DNA from: Polytrichum commune
Taxonomy: Eukaryota > Streptophyta > Polytrichopsida > Polytrichales > Polytrichaceae
Direction: 5' to 3'
NCBI GenBank assembly: GCA_950295325.1
Contig: OX485805.1
Location: 34,147,501-34,211,500, forward strand
DNA: 64,000 nucleotides
This document shows, piece after piece, positions 56,002 through 64,000 of this stretch. The first letter of the stretch is position 1, and each line of letters begins with the position of its first letter. Position numbers and translations under genes: made by a program. Under the pieces are notes generated by a model. It had not been told where the DNA came from and searched no databases. It was given only the letters and a program-made list of their open reading frames with translations.

Positions 56002-56754
56002 AGGGAGCCTCTACAATTTCTGTGAGCAAAAGCCCCAAAACCAGATCATTAGGGAAAGAAGCATTGCCTACACGCCAGGTTCCTCTAATCCCTCTCTGAA
56101 CTCTTATAGTATAGGATAACTTTAGCATGCGATTTTGGGTGTGGGCACATTTGAGTTGTGTATGGTTTGCAAGGTAAAAGTACCAGTATATATGTGTGGT
56201 CTGTGTCATTGGGTAGTTGTTTAGATTGCCAGTCGTTTCACTGTGCAGTGCTACCAGTCATTTTTTAGTCAATAGCTAGTTGTATCCAGCCATGTACATG
56301 TCATTCTGTCCTTGTATTGACAAGCTAACGAGTCATTGTTTAGGTGCAACTGAAATTAATATGTCATCATGTAGTTGTTTTGACATGTTTATGAGTCCTT
56401 GTCTAGCACTTATGGAAGTCATTTAGCCGTCATTTGGAAGTCTTTTAGCAGTCATTCGTAGTCATTTAGCAATCATTCATCAATCATTCATCAATCATTA
56501 ACCAATCATTAACCAATCATTTAGCATTAATTGTAGCGAGTGGATTAATTGTAGTGGATAAACTCTTATTCCATAGGGTAATTTTAGGCAGTCTTAATGG
56601 GTGTGGACACATTTGAGTTTGTTATTGCGTTCTCATTGGTTTGCTCCTTAGAAGTTGTATTTTTACCCGATTCGCATCTATTGCTGAAACATTGTTATAA
56701 TGATCACTACAGTTCATTGGGTATGCGTTTAATTGATCTATGGATGGTGTGTAG

Positions 56755-57024
56755 GTACAATTTAATGTTGGGCAATGTGTGCACCTCATGAGTCCGAAAA
56801 ATAAGAGACGCAAGGTTGCAACCGGTAAAATCAGCGGCGTAGGGGGTGTGGACAAGTTCCACTTCAAGGTGATTCCGCAATTTTGCTATAAAGTTGATGT
56901 GACAACTGCTCACATAGGTGATGTGAAGCTTGCCTACCCACACGAGGATGGAGACCAGTGGGTAGTTAAAGACGTAGTGGGAGGCAGCACACTTTGGAAT
57001 GAGAGGGGTTTGAGAGCAGCGTGA
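56755..57024 (+). CDS. tnpA-type gene, C-terminal Tnp1/En/Spm-like domain
   Basis: After the acceptor tgtgtag the phase-0 frame reads VQFNVGQCVHLMSPKNKRRK, VATGKISGVGGVDKFHFKV, VTTAHIGDVKLAYP, then WVVKDVVGGSTLW and a TGA at 57022. The pattern (xVAxGxIxGVxGxxxxHxKxI...VxDxVGxxxxW) fits the small Tnp1/En/Spm-like domain that ends such proteins. Confidence 0.7.
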   Translation, partial: VQFNVGQCVHLMSPKNKRRKVATGKISGVGGVDKFHFKVIPQFCYKVDVTTAHIGDVKLAYPHEDGDQWVVKDVVGGSTLWNERGLRAA

Positions 57025-57339
57025 ATTTCCTTAGACGTACTTAGCAGGGAGTAGATAAAGGTCTCTCCTACACTAAACACTGTGAACCCACATATGAACA
57101 CTCTTACAGATTTTGTTGGGAACCCCACAATCAAATTCAAAGCTGTGTTGTGTTTCATGTATGATTCATGCTTTCATATTGAGGCTACATCCCAATGTTT
57201 GAATGGTGCTTGCATGCATTCACAATGCTACCCCTCTCACCTCGGCTTACGCAATGATATGCACAACTAAGAAAAGAGTAAACAATGGCTGAATGTGTTC
57301 AAAGATGGCATTAACCCGAGCTCTAATAACTAGAATGTA

Positions 57340-58062
57340 GTTGTTCAATAGTGACTTCTTAGTCATTTACAACACAGAAGGCCACGCCATTAAACTTCAC
57401 GTCTGCGGCATGTACTGTTCAACAACCATAAAATGACTACAAAAGTACTAACCAAGAACTAGAAAACGACTACATAAGATCTAGAAAATGATTAAAGAAG
57501 AACTATAAACCGATTAAATAATAACTACATAATAACAACAAAACGACAAAATAAGAACTTCAAAACGACTACATAAGAACTAAAATGATTACATAAGAAC
57601 TAGAAAACGACCACATAAGAACTACAGAATGGACACGTGGCGATATATTACTTGACCACATGTGAACCCGCACACCGACATATACCATTCATGCCACGTG
57701 GCTGGATGACGTGGCAAATTGACCTGGAAGCCGCGTGTGCCAACTGGGATGTCGACGTGGATTTCACGTAACGCCACGTGTTCGGTGACATGGCATCCGT
57801 GCCAACTAGGATGTCGACGTGGATACAACGTAACGCCACGTGTTGCCACGTAATGCCACGCAATGCATACATCATAGACAGTCAGCCACGTCATTCATCC
57901 ATGTTTACGACTAGCCTAAATGACTATATCATCCGCGTTCCGACGTCACGTCCAAAACGACTGACTGTCCGTTACAACTCGTCCGTAATAACACAAAAAA
58001 TGATAGTCATTTCTGTCCGCAACGACTCAAAAAATAATCATAAACAAAGTCGTTTTTAGTCG
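57340..58062. repeat. CACTA right subterminal region
   Basis: Dense acgact, aactacataagaac and cacgt words, for example seven near-repeats of gactacataagaactagaaa at 57430-57620, then cgtggc repeats at 57640-57900. The orientation is opposite to that of the left end. Confidence 0.8.
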
Positions 58063-58076
58063 ATTTTCTTGTAGTG
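58060..58076 (-). repeat. CACTA right terminal inverted repeat
   Basis: TCGATTTTCTTGTAGTG, the complement of CACTACAAGAAAATCGA, followed by the target duplication AGA. Confidence 0.92.
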
Positions 58077-58079
58077 AGA

Positions 58080-58746
58080 GTTTTTGTTTCAAATACATTT
58101 GTAGGATATAATGAAGGTTGATGTATTGTTGGAATTAAAGGTGAATATGGTACGATGTATGTAGAGAAGTGTTACCTTGCCCTACTTACCAATTCAAGGA
58201 TTTACCAACAATTAACACATCACATATGACTTGTGATGCATGTGTGGGTCTTATATGGTCACTCTTCTTAGTTGGTCACCTATGTTACGAGTGGTATATA
58301 TGGCAAGGATGGACACCAACAAGACAATGTGTTACGTGACTTTTTAAAGGAAACAAAGAATCTCCACTTTGGACTCTTACAACTTTTGCATCTCTAACTT
58401 CAATGTAAACACTTGACATGACAACCTACTCCATGATTTGCCAACACTAATTGAATGAAACAGTAATTTAGTCCAACGGTCAACATTGGCGTTGGAGTTG
58501 GAAATGCCCGCAATGAAATGAAAGTGATTCGATAAAGTTTACAAGACCAAGAATACATGAAACTGATGTCAAACATGCTAATTCCCTACAGTAACAGAGT
58601 GCATTAGGCTCTGCGAAATAGAGGCTTGTCAAGATCATCAACTTGACGGTCCAGTTGAAAGAGACACACAGCTGGGCATAGAAGAGACCGACACACAAAC
58701 AGGGACTCAACATTCATCAGCACTCAGCAAGCTTGGACATTCTTAC
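58080..58746 (-). other. 5' part of intron 1 of the receptor-like gene
   Basis: Runs from the donor gtaaga (ending 58746) to the CACTA insertion. AT-rich with no coding sequence. Confidence 0.7.
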
Positions 58747-59647
58747 CATTAAGACCAACATTGCCGAAAAGCCAGAGCACCTGCAACCGAGATAGTTCCC
58801 CAAGCTCACTGGGGATGCCTCCTTCAAGCCGATTGTTGCTCAGGTCCAACACCACCAACTGCTTCAGGCTCCCGAAAACGGGTGAAATCGTGCCCCCTAA
58901 AGTACCCTGCATCCCAGCGGGGAGATTAATCCTGACCACCTGCTGCAAGGAGTTGCATGTCACTCCCACCCACGTGCGGCAATGGCTGAAACTTGACTTT
59001 TTATTTTTGTTTCCCGAATTACTTGTCCAGCTGGCTAGGATACCGTAGTCGTCAACAAAGCTCTTCTTGATGGCGAGGAGTGCATTGAGCTCATCAGGTC
59101 CACTACTACATGGTGCTGCTGCTGACGCGGTGAATGTATAACCGCGAGCCATGTTTGTCATCATCAAGAGCCTCGATGGTGATCTTCTGCGACTTACAAG
59201 ATCATCACGTTTGCCAGGTGACGTGGACTCTTGGGAGTGCGTGATTTCATCAAATAATGAGACGTCCTCCTCCTTACCCCGACTTGAAATCCTTGGTCGA
59301 CTTCCACTGCTCGACTGGACTCTCGGAGTTTGATCATCTCCAGGAGTAATATCAACACCATCGGAAATTTGCACGGACAGGACCGAGGAAGTGCGAAGGA
59401 GGATGATGAAGAGCAACGAAATTAACGCGTTCGGCGCTATAAACTGCTGATGAACGGGTTTCTGAGTCGTTCCTGAAAGATACAGCCGGCTGCTGGTAGG
59501 CTTAATGCCGATCATCTTGGTCAATTGAAGCGATTTGCGACGTCTATTGCACACCTCCTCATCACACAACAGCAGAGACTTGACACCCATGATAATTGGT
59601 ACAATGTTTGGGCCCGTCAGATATCCGGAGTACCTGGCTGGTAACAA
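58747..59647 (-). CDS. LRR receptor-like protein, first exon
   Basis: 901 bp, ending in phase 1 at donor GGTAAGA. The longest reading starts at 59647. Met at 59515 (MIGIKPTSSRLYLSGTTQ) would be a better start because it lies closer to the hydrophobic segment ALISLLFIILLRTSSVLSV, a signal peptide or anchor. An unusual polar linker of about 100 residues, rich in Ser/Arg/Asp, follows. Then comes a typical LRRNT cap (DELNALLAIKKSFVDDYG, ILASWTS, HCRTWVGVTCN) and repeats VVRINLPAGMQGTLGGTISP, QLVVLDLSNNRLEGGIPSEL and LQVLWLFGNVGLNG. The LRR sequence continues at 41128 after a 17.6-kb intron, of which 15.7 kb is CACTA DNA. Confidence 0.88.
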
Positions 59648-60481
59648 AAACCGTGAAATCTTCTCTGTCGATGCCCGAATGTTATTAAGAGAAAAGACGA
59701 TAGCAGAGCAACACTAGTACGTGCCCGGCCTGCAACTTCATTCTAGTTGCTCACATTTAATTAACCAGAGAGCAATGAACGGGAAGAACCAACCGCCAGT
59801 TACAGATGAGCCGGTTGAGTTTGAGAAACAACCGATTGAAGTTCAAGACATCAGGGAAAATTACAGAATCGTCTTTGAGGAATATCTCAAATTCAATATC
59901 TCAAATTCAATATCTCAAATTCATAGAGTAAAAACTGAAAGATCACAACACGCAGACAGTGGGACTTGGCGACACTAGGATTTTGACCGATTGTAACCAA
60001 AATCCTACCCGGACACTGGCGGAGAGCAGGCAGTCTCGCCCATACATTTGGTCCTGCTGCTGCCCGCAGAAGATGGCTCTTAAGTGATGGCGATATGGGT
60101 GCATCGCCGGGGGGCCTGGTGAGGAACTCGTTCAAAGTCAAGGCGGGCTGCAAATTTCAAACCCCCAAGCGCAACATGCCACAAATACAACGCTGCACAG
60201 TGAATTACTTACATCCTGTGAATTGGGAGCACGATTCACTCACCAGATTTGAAATGGTTGTGACAGGAGAAGTACCATGTACTGAACTGGGAATAAGCGC
60301 TGAGCATATATAGTTTCTATAATATGTAGTGTGTACACTATAAACGAGGTTGACATATGATATGTTTAACTCCTCCCTTGACTTTGGTGCCTTCAGGTGA
60401 TTAGATTTGTCCTCAGTGCCGGAGATCCTCAAGAAGAAGAAGAAGAACTCCGGTCCCGGGAGGGGCCGGAGTGAATAAAAA
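59648..60481. other. Upstream region of the receptor-like gene
   Basis: No gene is recognised. It should contain the minus-strand promoter. A short GAA-rich run (aagaagaagaagaagaa) lies at 60430-60447, just before the phosphatase unit. Confidence 0.45.
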
Positions 60482-60492
60482 CACTATATTCG
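60482..60492 (+). repeat. CACTA-like terminus of the phosphatase unit, copy 2
   Basis: CACTATATTCG marks the first base of homology with the inverted first unit, whose end is at 22319. The other end lies beyond the window. Confidence 0.55.
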
Positions 60493-60619
60493 TTAAATTG
60501 AGACTTTTTGGGCATTTTGAGACATTCACAGAAATAATAACAAGGATAAATGGAACACATATTGGTGAAAGTTGTAAGATACGAACACTTTGAAGCGGGT
60601 GTTTAGACCAAGAACCCCA

Positions 60620-60905
60620 TTAATAACTCATATTTGTGATGGTTTAGGGTGGGCAATCCAAACCTTAGACCAAATTGAAGGGGAAATCTTAAAACATTCA
60701 TATTAATGCACACAAAATATGAGAGCTTGTATGAATATGGTTTAGGTAGGGCAATCCAAACCATAGATCTTATTGAAGGGAAAATCTTAAAAACATTCAT
60801 ATTAATGCACACAAAATATGAGCTTGTATGAATATGGTTTAGGTAGGGCACTCCAAACCTTAGACCATATTGAAGGGAAAATCATGTGACACTTATATTA
60901 TTGCA
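60620..60905. repeat. Subterminal repeats of the phosphatase unit, copy 2
   Basis: Three copies of a roughly 100-bp unit (ggtttaggtagggcaatccaa, attgaaggggaaatctt, acattcatattaatgcac), inverted relative to 21890-22180. Confidence 0.78.
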
Positions 60906-61023
60906 AAAAAAACATACAAAGTATGGCATGTAAAATGCATAGCATGCTAGCACCACACATCCATTGGATAGTGCGACCCAAAATCATATTGCCTATGGCC
61001 CAAAACCCTACGCCTACTATAGC

Positions 61024-61302
61024 CTATCTAGCCTTGGAGACTGCCTCTTTTTCTTTTGCATCTTTTTCTTTTGCTGCGGCTTCTTTTGCTCGCATTGCTT
61101 CAACATTCCTGAAAATCTCCGCCCCGCGACTATAGCCATTGTTGGGGTGACCGCCATCCATAACACATTTTGGATTCCGTCGGCCGCCCGAAGTATACGT
61201 CGAAGAATTCGAATACGATGAAGTGGATTGTCTTGCATTTCCGGTCATGGCATAGAAACGCTCCAACTCGATGGACGCACTAGACCGCATAGGTTTACGG
61301 GT
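61024..61302 (-). CDS. Partner gene, exon B, copy 2 (intact frame)
   Basis: Reads RPMRSSASIELERFY... MTGNARQSTSSYSNSS and ends in the charged tail AMRAKEAAAKEKDAKEKEAV. It has Gln (CAA) where copy 1 has TAG. The exon's first codons are separated from the acceptor by the insertion at 61308-63023, so the spliced gene is interrupted. Confidence 0.7.
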   Translation of the reverse strand, partial: TRKPMRSSASIELERFYAMTGNARQSTSSYSNSSTYTSGGRRNPKCVMDGGHPNNGYSRGAEIFRNVEAMRAKEAAAKEKDAKEKEAVSKAR

Positions 61303-61307
61303 GGGAG

Positions 61308-63023
61308 TGTAGAACTGATTTTTTGGCTATCGCCTGTCTGAAAAGGACAATTCTTGAAATTTAACGTCTTTCATTCGGCTATAGGCAGTCAGTAGCCATC
61401 CAAAGGGATGAAAACAGGCTATAGCCGTTAAGAAGTGGTTACGACGGCTAACCACCTGGTCTTCTCTCTCGACATTAAGAAGGAGCCAGGCAAGTAGGAA
61501 GACAAGCTATTTGCAAACAGCAAGATCTTACATAGTCTCAGATTAGCAATAGGCGTAGAAGTCTGTAGCTCAGTGATTGAGCCAAGCAATAGTCTTGAAC
61601 AAGCAGGAAGCTTGGAATGACAATGTTAGGAAGTTAAAGGGCCGAAAAACTTGGACCCTGAAGTGGACTTATCTCTTTTGTGTTAATGAGATGATTATGA
61701 GTGAAGTATTATGTGAAATTGTTTGTCTTATGAGTGAAGAGGATTGTTGAAGTAAGTTATGTGAAATGTTGTGAGTGATATTTGGAAGTAAGGTTGGGCA
61801 AGTAGTGTGAGAGAAAATCTGCATTCGGAATAGTAGGGATTGGTTCAGAGTGAGTGATCAGAGATGAGACGGAAAGAGGTTGAGAGATATGGAGTGTGAC
61901 TGAGGTGAGGCAATGGTCTGAAAGATCAAGAAGTGGCCGAGAGCAAGGCTAAGACAGGCAATAGTCTGATAAAAGGCCAGAGAGTGGCAAGGCAACTGGT
62001 CAGAGAGAGTTTGACGGATACATACCGCCTGTCGTGAAGAAGGCAAGTAAGAAAAGGCTTGATAGGAAGCAAGAAGGGCAATAGACTTGGCTAAAGACTA
62101 GTAGCCGAGACCAGTGGGATCAGGCCATGGGCCAAGTCAAGAAAAGATAATGGCCATAGTCTGTAGAGAGGACTGAGAGGTCCCGAGGGGCTGCTTCGTA
62201 GCCAGCTGAGAAGGGCAATAGTCTTAGGAAGAGAGAAAAACAGGGAGGCTAGAGTGAGGCCATCGCCTGGGCTAGCGCCCCAAATTCACAGCCATTAGCT
62301 AGTGTGTCAGAGAGGGAAAGAAGAGAAGAGCTAAGCAAAGTGTCAGCGGAAAAGATGGAAGGGCTAGAGGCAGGCTATAGGCTGTCAAAGCTGTACCTTC
62401 CCCTGCAGGAAAGAATATCTTACTGGAGTAAGACTTTACCCTTTGTATGTTGATTGATTAGTCTATAGAGGACTAAAGCCTTAAGGAAGAATATCGCCTA
62501 GCTGTTGATGTATTGATTCCGTATTGACAAATGGATGGTTGTTTGAGATGAGTCACCAGATGGTCGAAGACTAAGGTGGTGACTTGAGCATGTGAAGATA
62601 GGCATGATGGTTGTAAGTTCAATTAAAAGGAAATTAAAATGTTGAATTGTTGCAATTGTGATTTACATTGATCAAAGACGATGCGGTTACTAAAAGACAT
62701 TACCCCGGACTTCGGTCCTGACAAATTGCCAATGACTACTTGCCAAGCTGTTGAGCTTCACGACTGACATAGGTCGAAACCATAGAATGATAGAAAATTA
62801 CCTTTTGATAGGACGGAGTCACTCACTACTGAGGAAGCACAAAAGAACCATAAGAGTGGGAAAATAACTGGAATTAAGAAGTAATGAAGGAAGAAAGATC
62901 TTAACATGTTATTAAAATCCTTAATCCAATGTGACAATAACCCTTATAGACACTAGCTCAGTCTTCCTAGAGACTTTGTTCCCTGGGTTTTGTTGTTTTA
63001 AGCCATAGCAAAAACTTACTACA
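61308..63023. mobile_element. Solo-LTR-like insertion in the partner gene
   Basis: A 1,716-bp insertion that starts TGTAGAACTG, ends AACTTACTACA, and is flanked by GGGAG at 61303-61307 and 63024-63028. The first unit (21480-21495) has a single uninterrupted copy of this site (gttgctcccacccg), which proves the borders. TG...CA ends and a 5-bp duplication fit a solo LTR. There is no coding sequence. It is rich in gcaatagtctg-like words and unrelated to the 972-bp LTR family. Confidence 0.85.
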
Positions 63024-63161
63024 GGGAGCAACCTGCAACGCGTCAATGCAAGAACACATGTGTTAGTTTAGGGAGGAAGACCCAAACGTGTCACACGTTC
63101 CTTTGTTTAGTGAAAAATGATTGTAATGCGCGGTAAACCATGTTGGGGGGGGGGGGTTCAC

Positions 63162-63515
63162 CTTGTCACCGGGGGCGTTCGCGTCCGAGTTGGCGAGGAG
63201 GGGCAAGGCGTCCCGCAAAGGGATAGGAAGGGTGCCACTCTTCGTAGGCCGAGCGTCCATCCGAAGCCGCCGTTGAGGTGTAATACTGCCGCCGGGCGGA
63301 GAGGGGGACGCCCGAACGGATTTGCGATCTATGCCCTTGAGCGGCAACGAGGACGGAGATCGCCGGAAGATTTGCTTGGGTGGGGGGCTATAGACGACGC
63401 CGGCGTCAAGAGGCTCCTTGGAGTAGTCAATGGTTGGCGCGGCGTCGTAAACGGTCTCGTAGAAGAAGCTCCCCAAGTTTGATTCGCTGACGATCTCAAT
63501 CGAGGGCTCCAAACG
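63162..63515 (-). CDS. Partner gene, exon A, copy 2
   Basis: 354 bp with the same acceptor (gcgccag) and donor (AAG|gtgaac) as copy 1. Reads RLEPSIEIVSESNLGSFFYE and is open throughout. The G-run in the following intron (63145-63156) is longer than in copy 1. Confidence 0.72.
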
Positions 63516-63619
63516 CTGGCGCAAAAATAGAAACGAAACAAAACCCAAGGGAAGAGGGTTTGATAGAGCGCGTGAAAATCAAGATACATATGAAGCATAT
63601 ATTACACAAAGTGGACGGG

Positions 63620-63642
63620 CACACACACACACACACACACAC
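63620..63642. repeat. (CA)n microsatellite
   Basis: Eleven to twelve CA units just 3' of the phosphatase stop codon. Copy 1 has no such run at this place. Confidence 0.9.
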
Positions 63643-63650
63643 GTACTGTC

Positions 63651-64000
63651 TCAAATGAGCTTGTTAAATTTCGCGTGAGATAACAACTCTCTGTACAAAT
63701 GGTCTCGTGGATCCAAGTATCTCTCGCCTATTGGATTATTCCTAACAAAATTGTTTACGGGTAGTCCGCTACCCCAGAGCGCTTGGAGGTATTTACTAAG
63801 GTCTAACAAAAATCGGTCCCGGACCTTCTCGACCATCCACGTAGGGCAAACTATGAAGTTGGCCGTCGGGTTCAACATGTTTTTGGCGGCGTTGTCGTCC
63901 ACCATGAGCGTGTTCTCGCGGGTGGGGCGGACGTTGTAGGGGACGCCTATCAAGGACGGACGTTGTAGGGGACGCCTATCAAGGACGGACGCTGGTCCCA
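63651..64000 (-). pseudogene. FCP1/NIF-like phosphatase, copy 2, partial and frameshifted
   Basis: From the window end leftward it reads to VPYNVRPTRENTLMVDDNAA (motif III/IV DD kept), FIVCPTWMVEKVRDRFLLDL and ends ELLSHAKFNKLI-TGA. A 29-bp tandem duplication at 63932-63989 shifts the frame just upstream of VPYNV. The N-terminal half, including motif I, lies outside the window. Confidence 0.75.
63932..63989. repeat. 29-bp perfect tandem duplication
   Basis: The unit starts cgttgtaggggacgcctatc and is present twice in succession. Copy 1 of the gene has it once. Since 29 is not a multiple of 3, it disrupts the phosphatase frame. Confidence 0.92.

Larger units (their letters stand above)
42376..58076. 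mobile_element. Complete 15.7-kb CACTA (En/Spm) element
   Basis: Left end CACTACAACAAACC, right end TCGATTTTCTTGTAGTG (complement of CACTACAAGAAAATCGA). The flanking 3-bp duplication AGA is at 42373-42375 and 58077-58079, the size expected for the superfamily. Both ends carry many short AGTCATT/GACTA subterminal motifs. It contains tnpD exons on the minus strand (43282-47371) and a spliced tnpA/Tnp1-type gene on the plus strand (48450-57024). It sits in intron 1 of the receptor-like gene and is co-linear with neither flank. Confidence 0.95.

Overview
The window looks like nuclear DNA of a streptophyte (a land plant or a close green-algal relative). It holds a plant-type leucine-rich-repeat receptor-like protein gene with an intron at almost every repeat, CACTA (En/Spm) elements with plant tnpD and tnpA/Tnp1-type genes, and a Ty3/gypsy chromovirus whose primer-binding site TGGTATCAGAGC matches plant initiator tRNA-Met. 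I cannot name the species. There is no operon structure, gene density is low and transposons dominate.

Region 1 (about 2.8-19.7 kb) is a remarkable wrecked gene. The 5' part carries a ParB/Srx-like motif (WLIDGQHSVEASKKI). The middle part ends in a motif resembling motif I of beta-class DNA N4/N6 methyltransferases (VFGGSKPIYAAM). The last exon encodes an acidic, coiled and proline-rich tail. A 22-bp palindrome (arms GTTTGGGTCG / CGACCCAAAC) recurs in its introns, tail exon and 3' flank. The last exon has been hit four times by one LTR retrotransposon family: a solo LTR, a complete 7.2-kb element with matching 972-bp LTRs, and two inverted solo LTRs. With the four insertions and one copy of each target duplication left out, the exon is 1,497 nt with no internal stop.

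Region 2 (20.1-27.5 kb) begins with an FCP1/NLI-interacting-factor-like phosphatase gene followed by a lysine-rich partner gene. They sit in a unit that ends in CACTA-like sequence with subterminal repeats. Next come the remains of a second CACTA element (a DUF4216 exon and subterminal repeats ending at 27461), split by a hAT-type non-autonomous element that carries a C-rich, potentially G-quadruplex-forming tandem array.

Region 3 (29.0-59.6 kb, minus strand) is one very long receptor-like protein gene. It has a 5' exon with signal/anchor, LRRNT and first repeats, a ladder of 72- and 144-bp phase-1 LRR exons multiplied by intragenic tandem duplication, and a 1,967-bp last exon with more repeats and a transmembrane helix but no kinase. 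Its first intron holds an 816-bp PIF/Harbinger-like element and a complete 15,701-bp CACTA element (42376-58076, target duplication AGA). The CACTA element has a broken tnpD gene on the minus strand and a divergently oriented, spliced tnpA/Tnp1-type gene on the plus strand.

Region 4 (60.5-64.0 kb) is an inverted, diverged second copy of the phosphatase unit, interrupted by a 1,716-bp solo-LTR-like insertion. The first copy serves as the empty-site control for it. The copy runs off the window end, where a 29-bp tandem duplication breaks the phosphatase frame.
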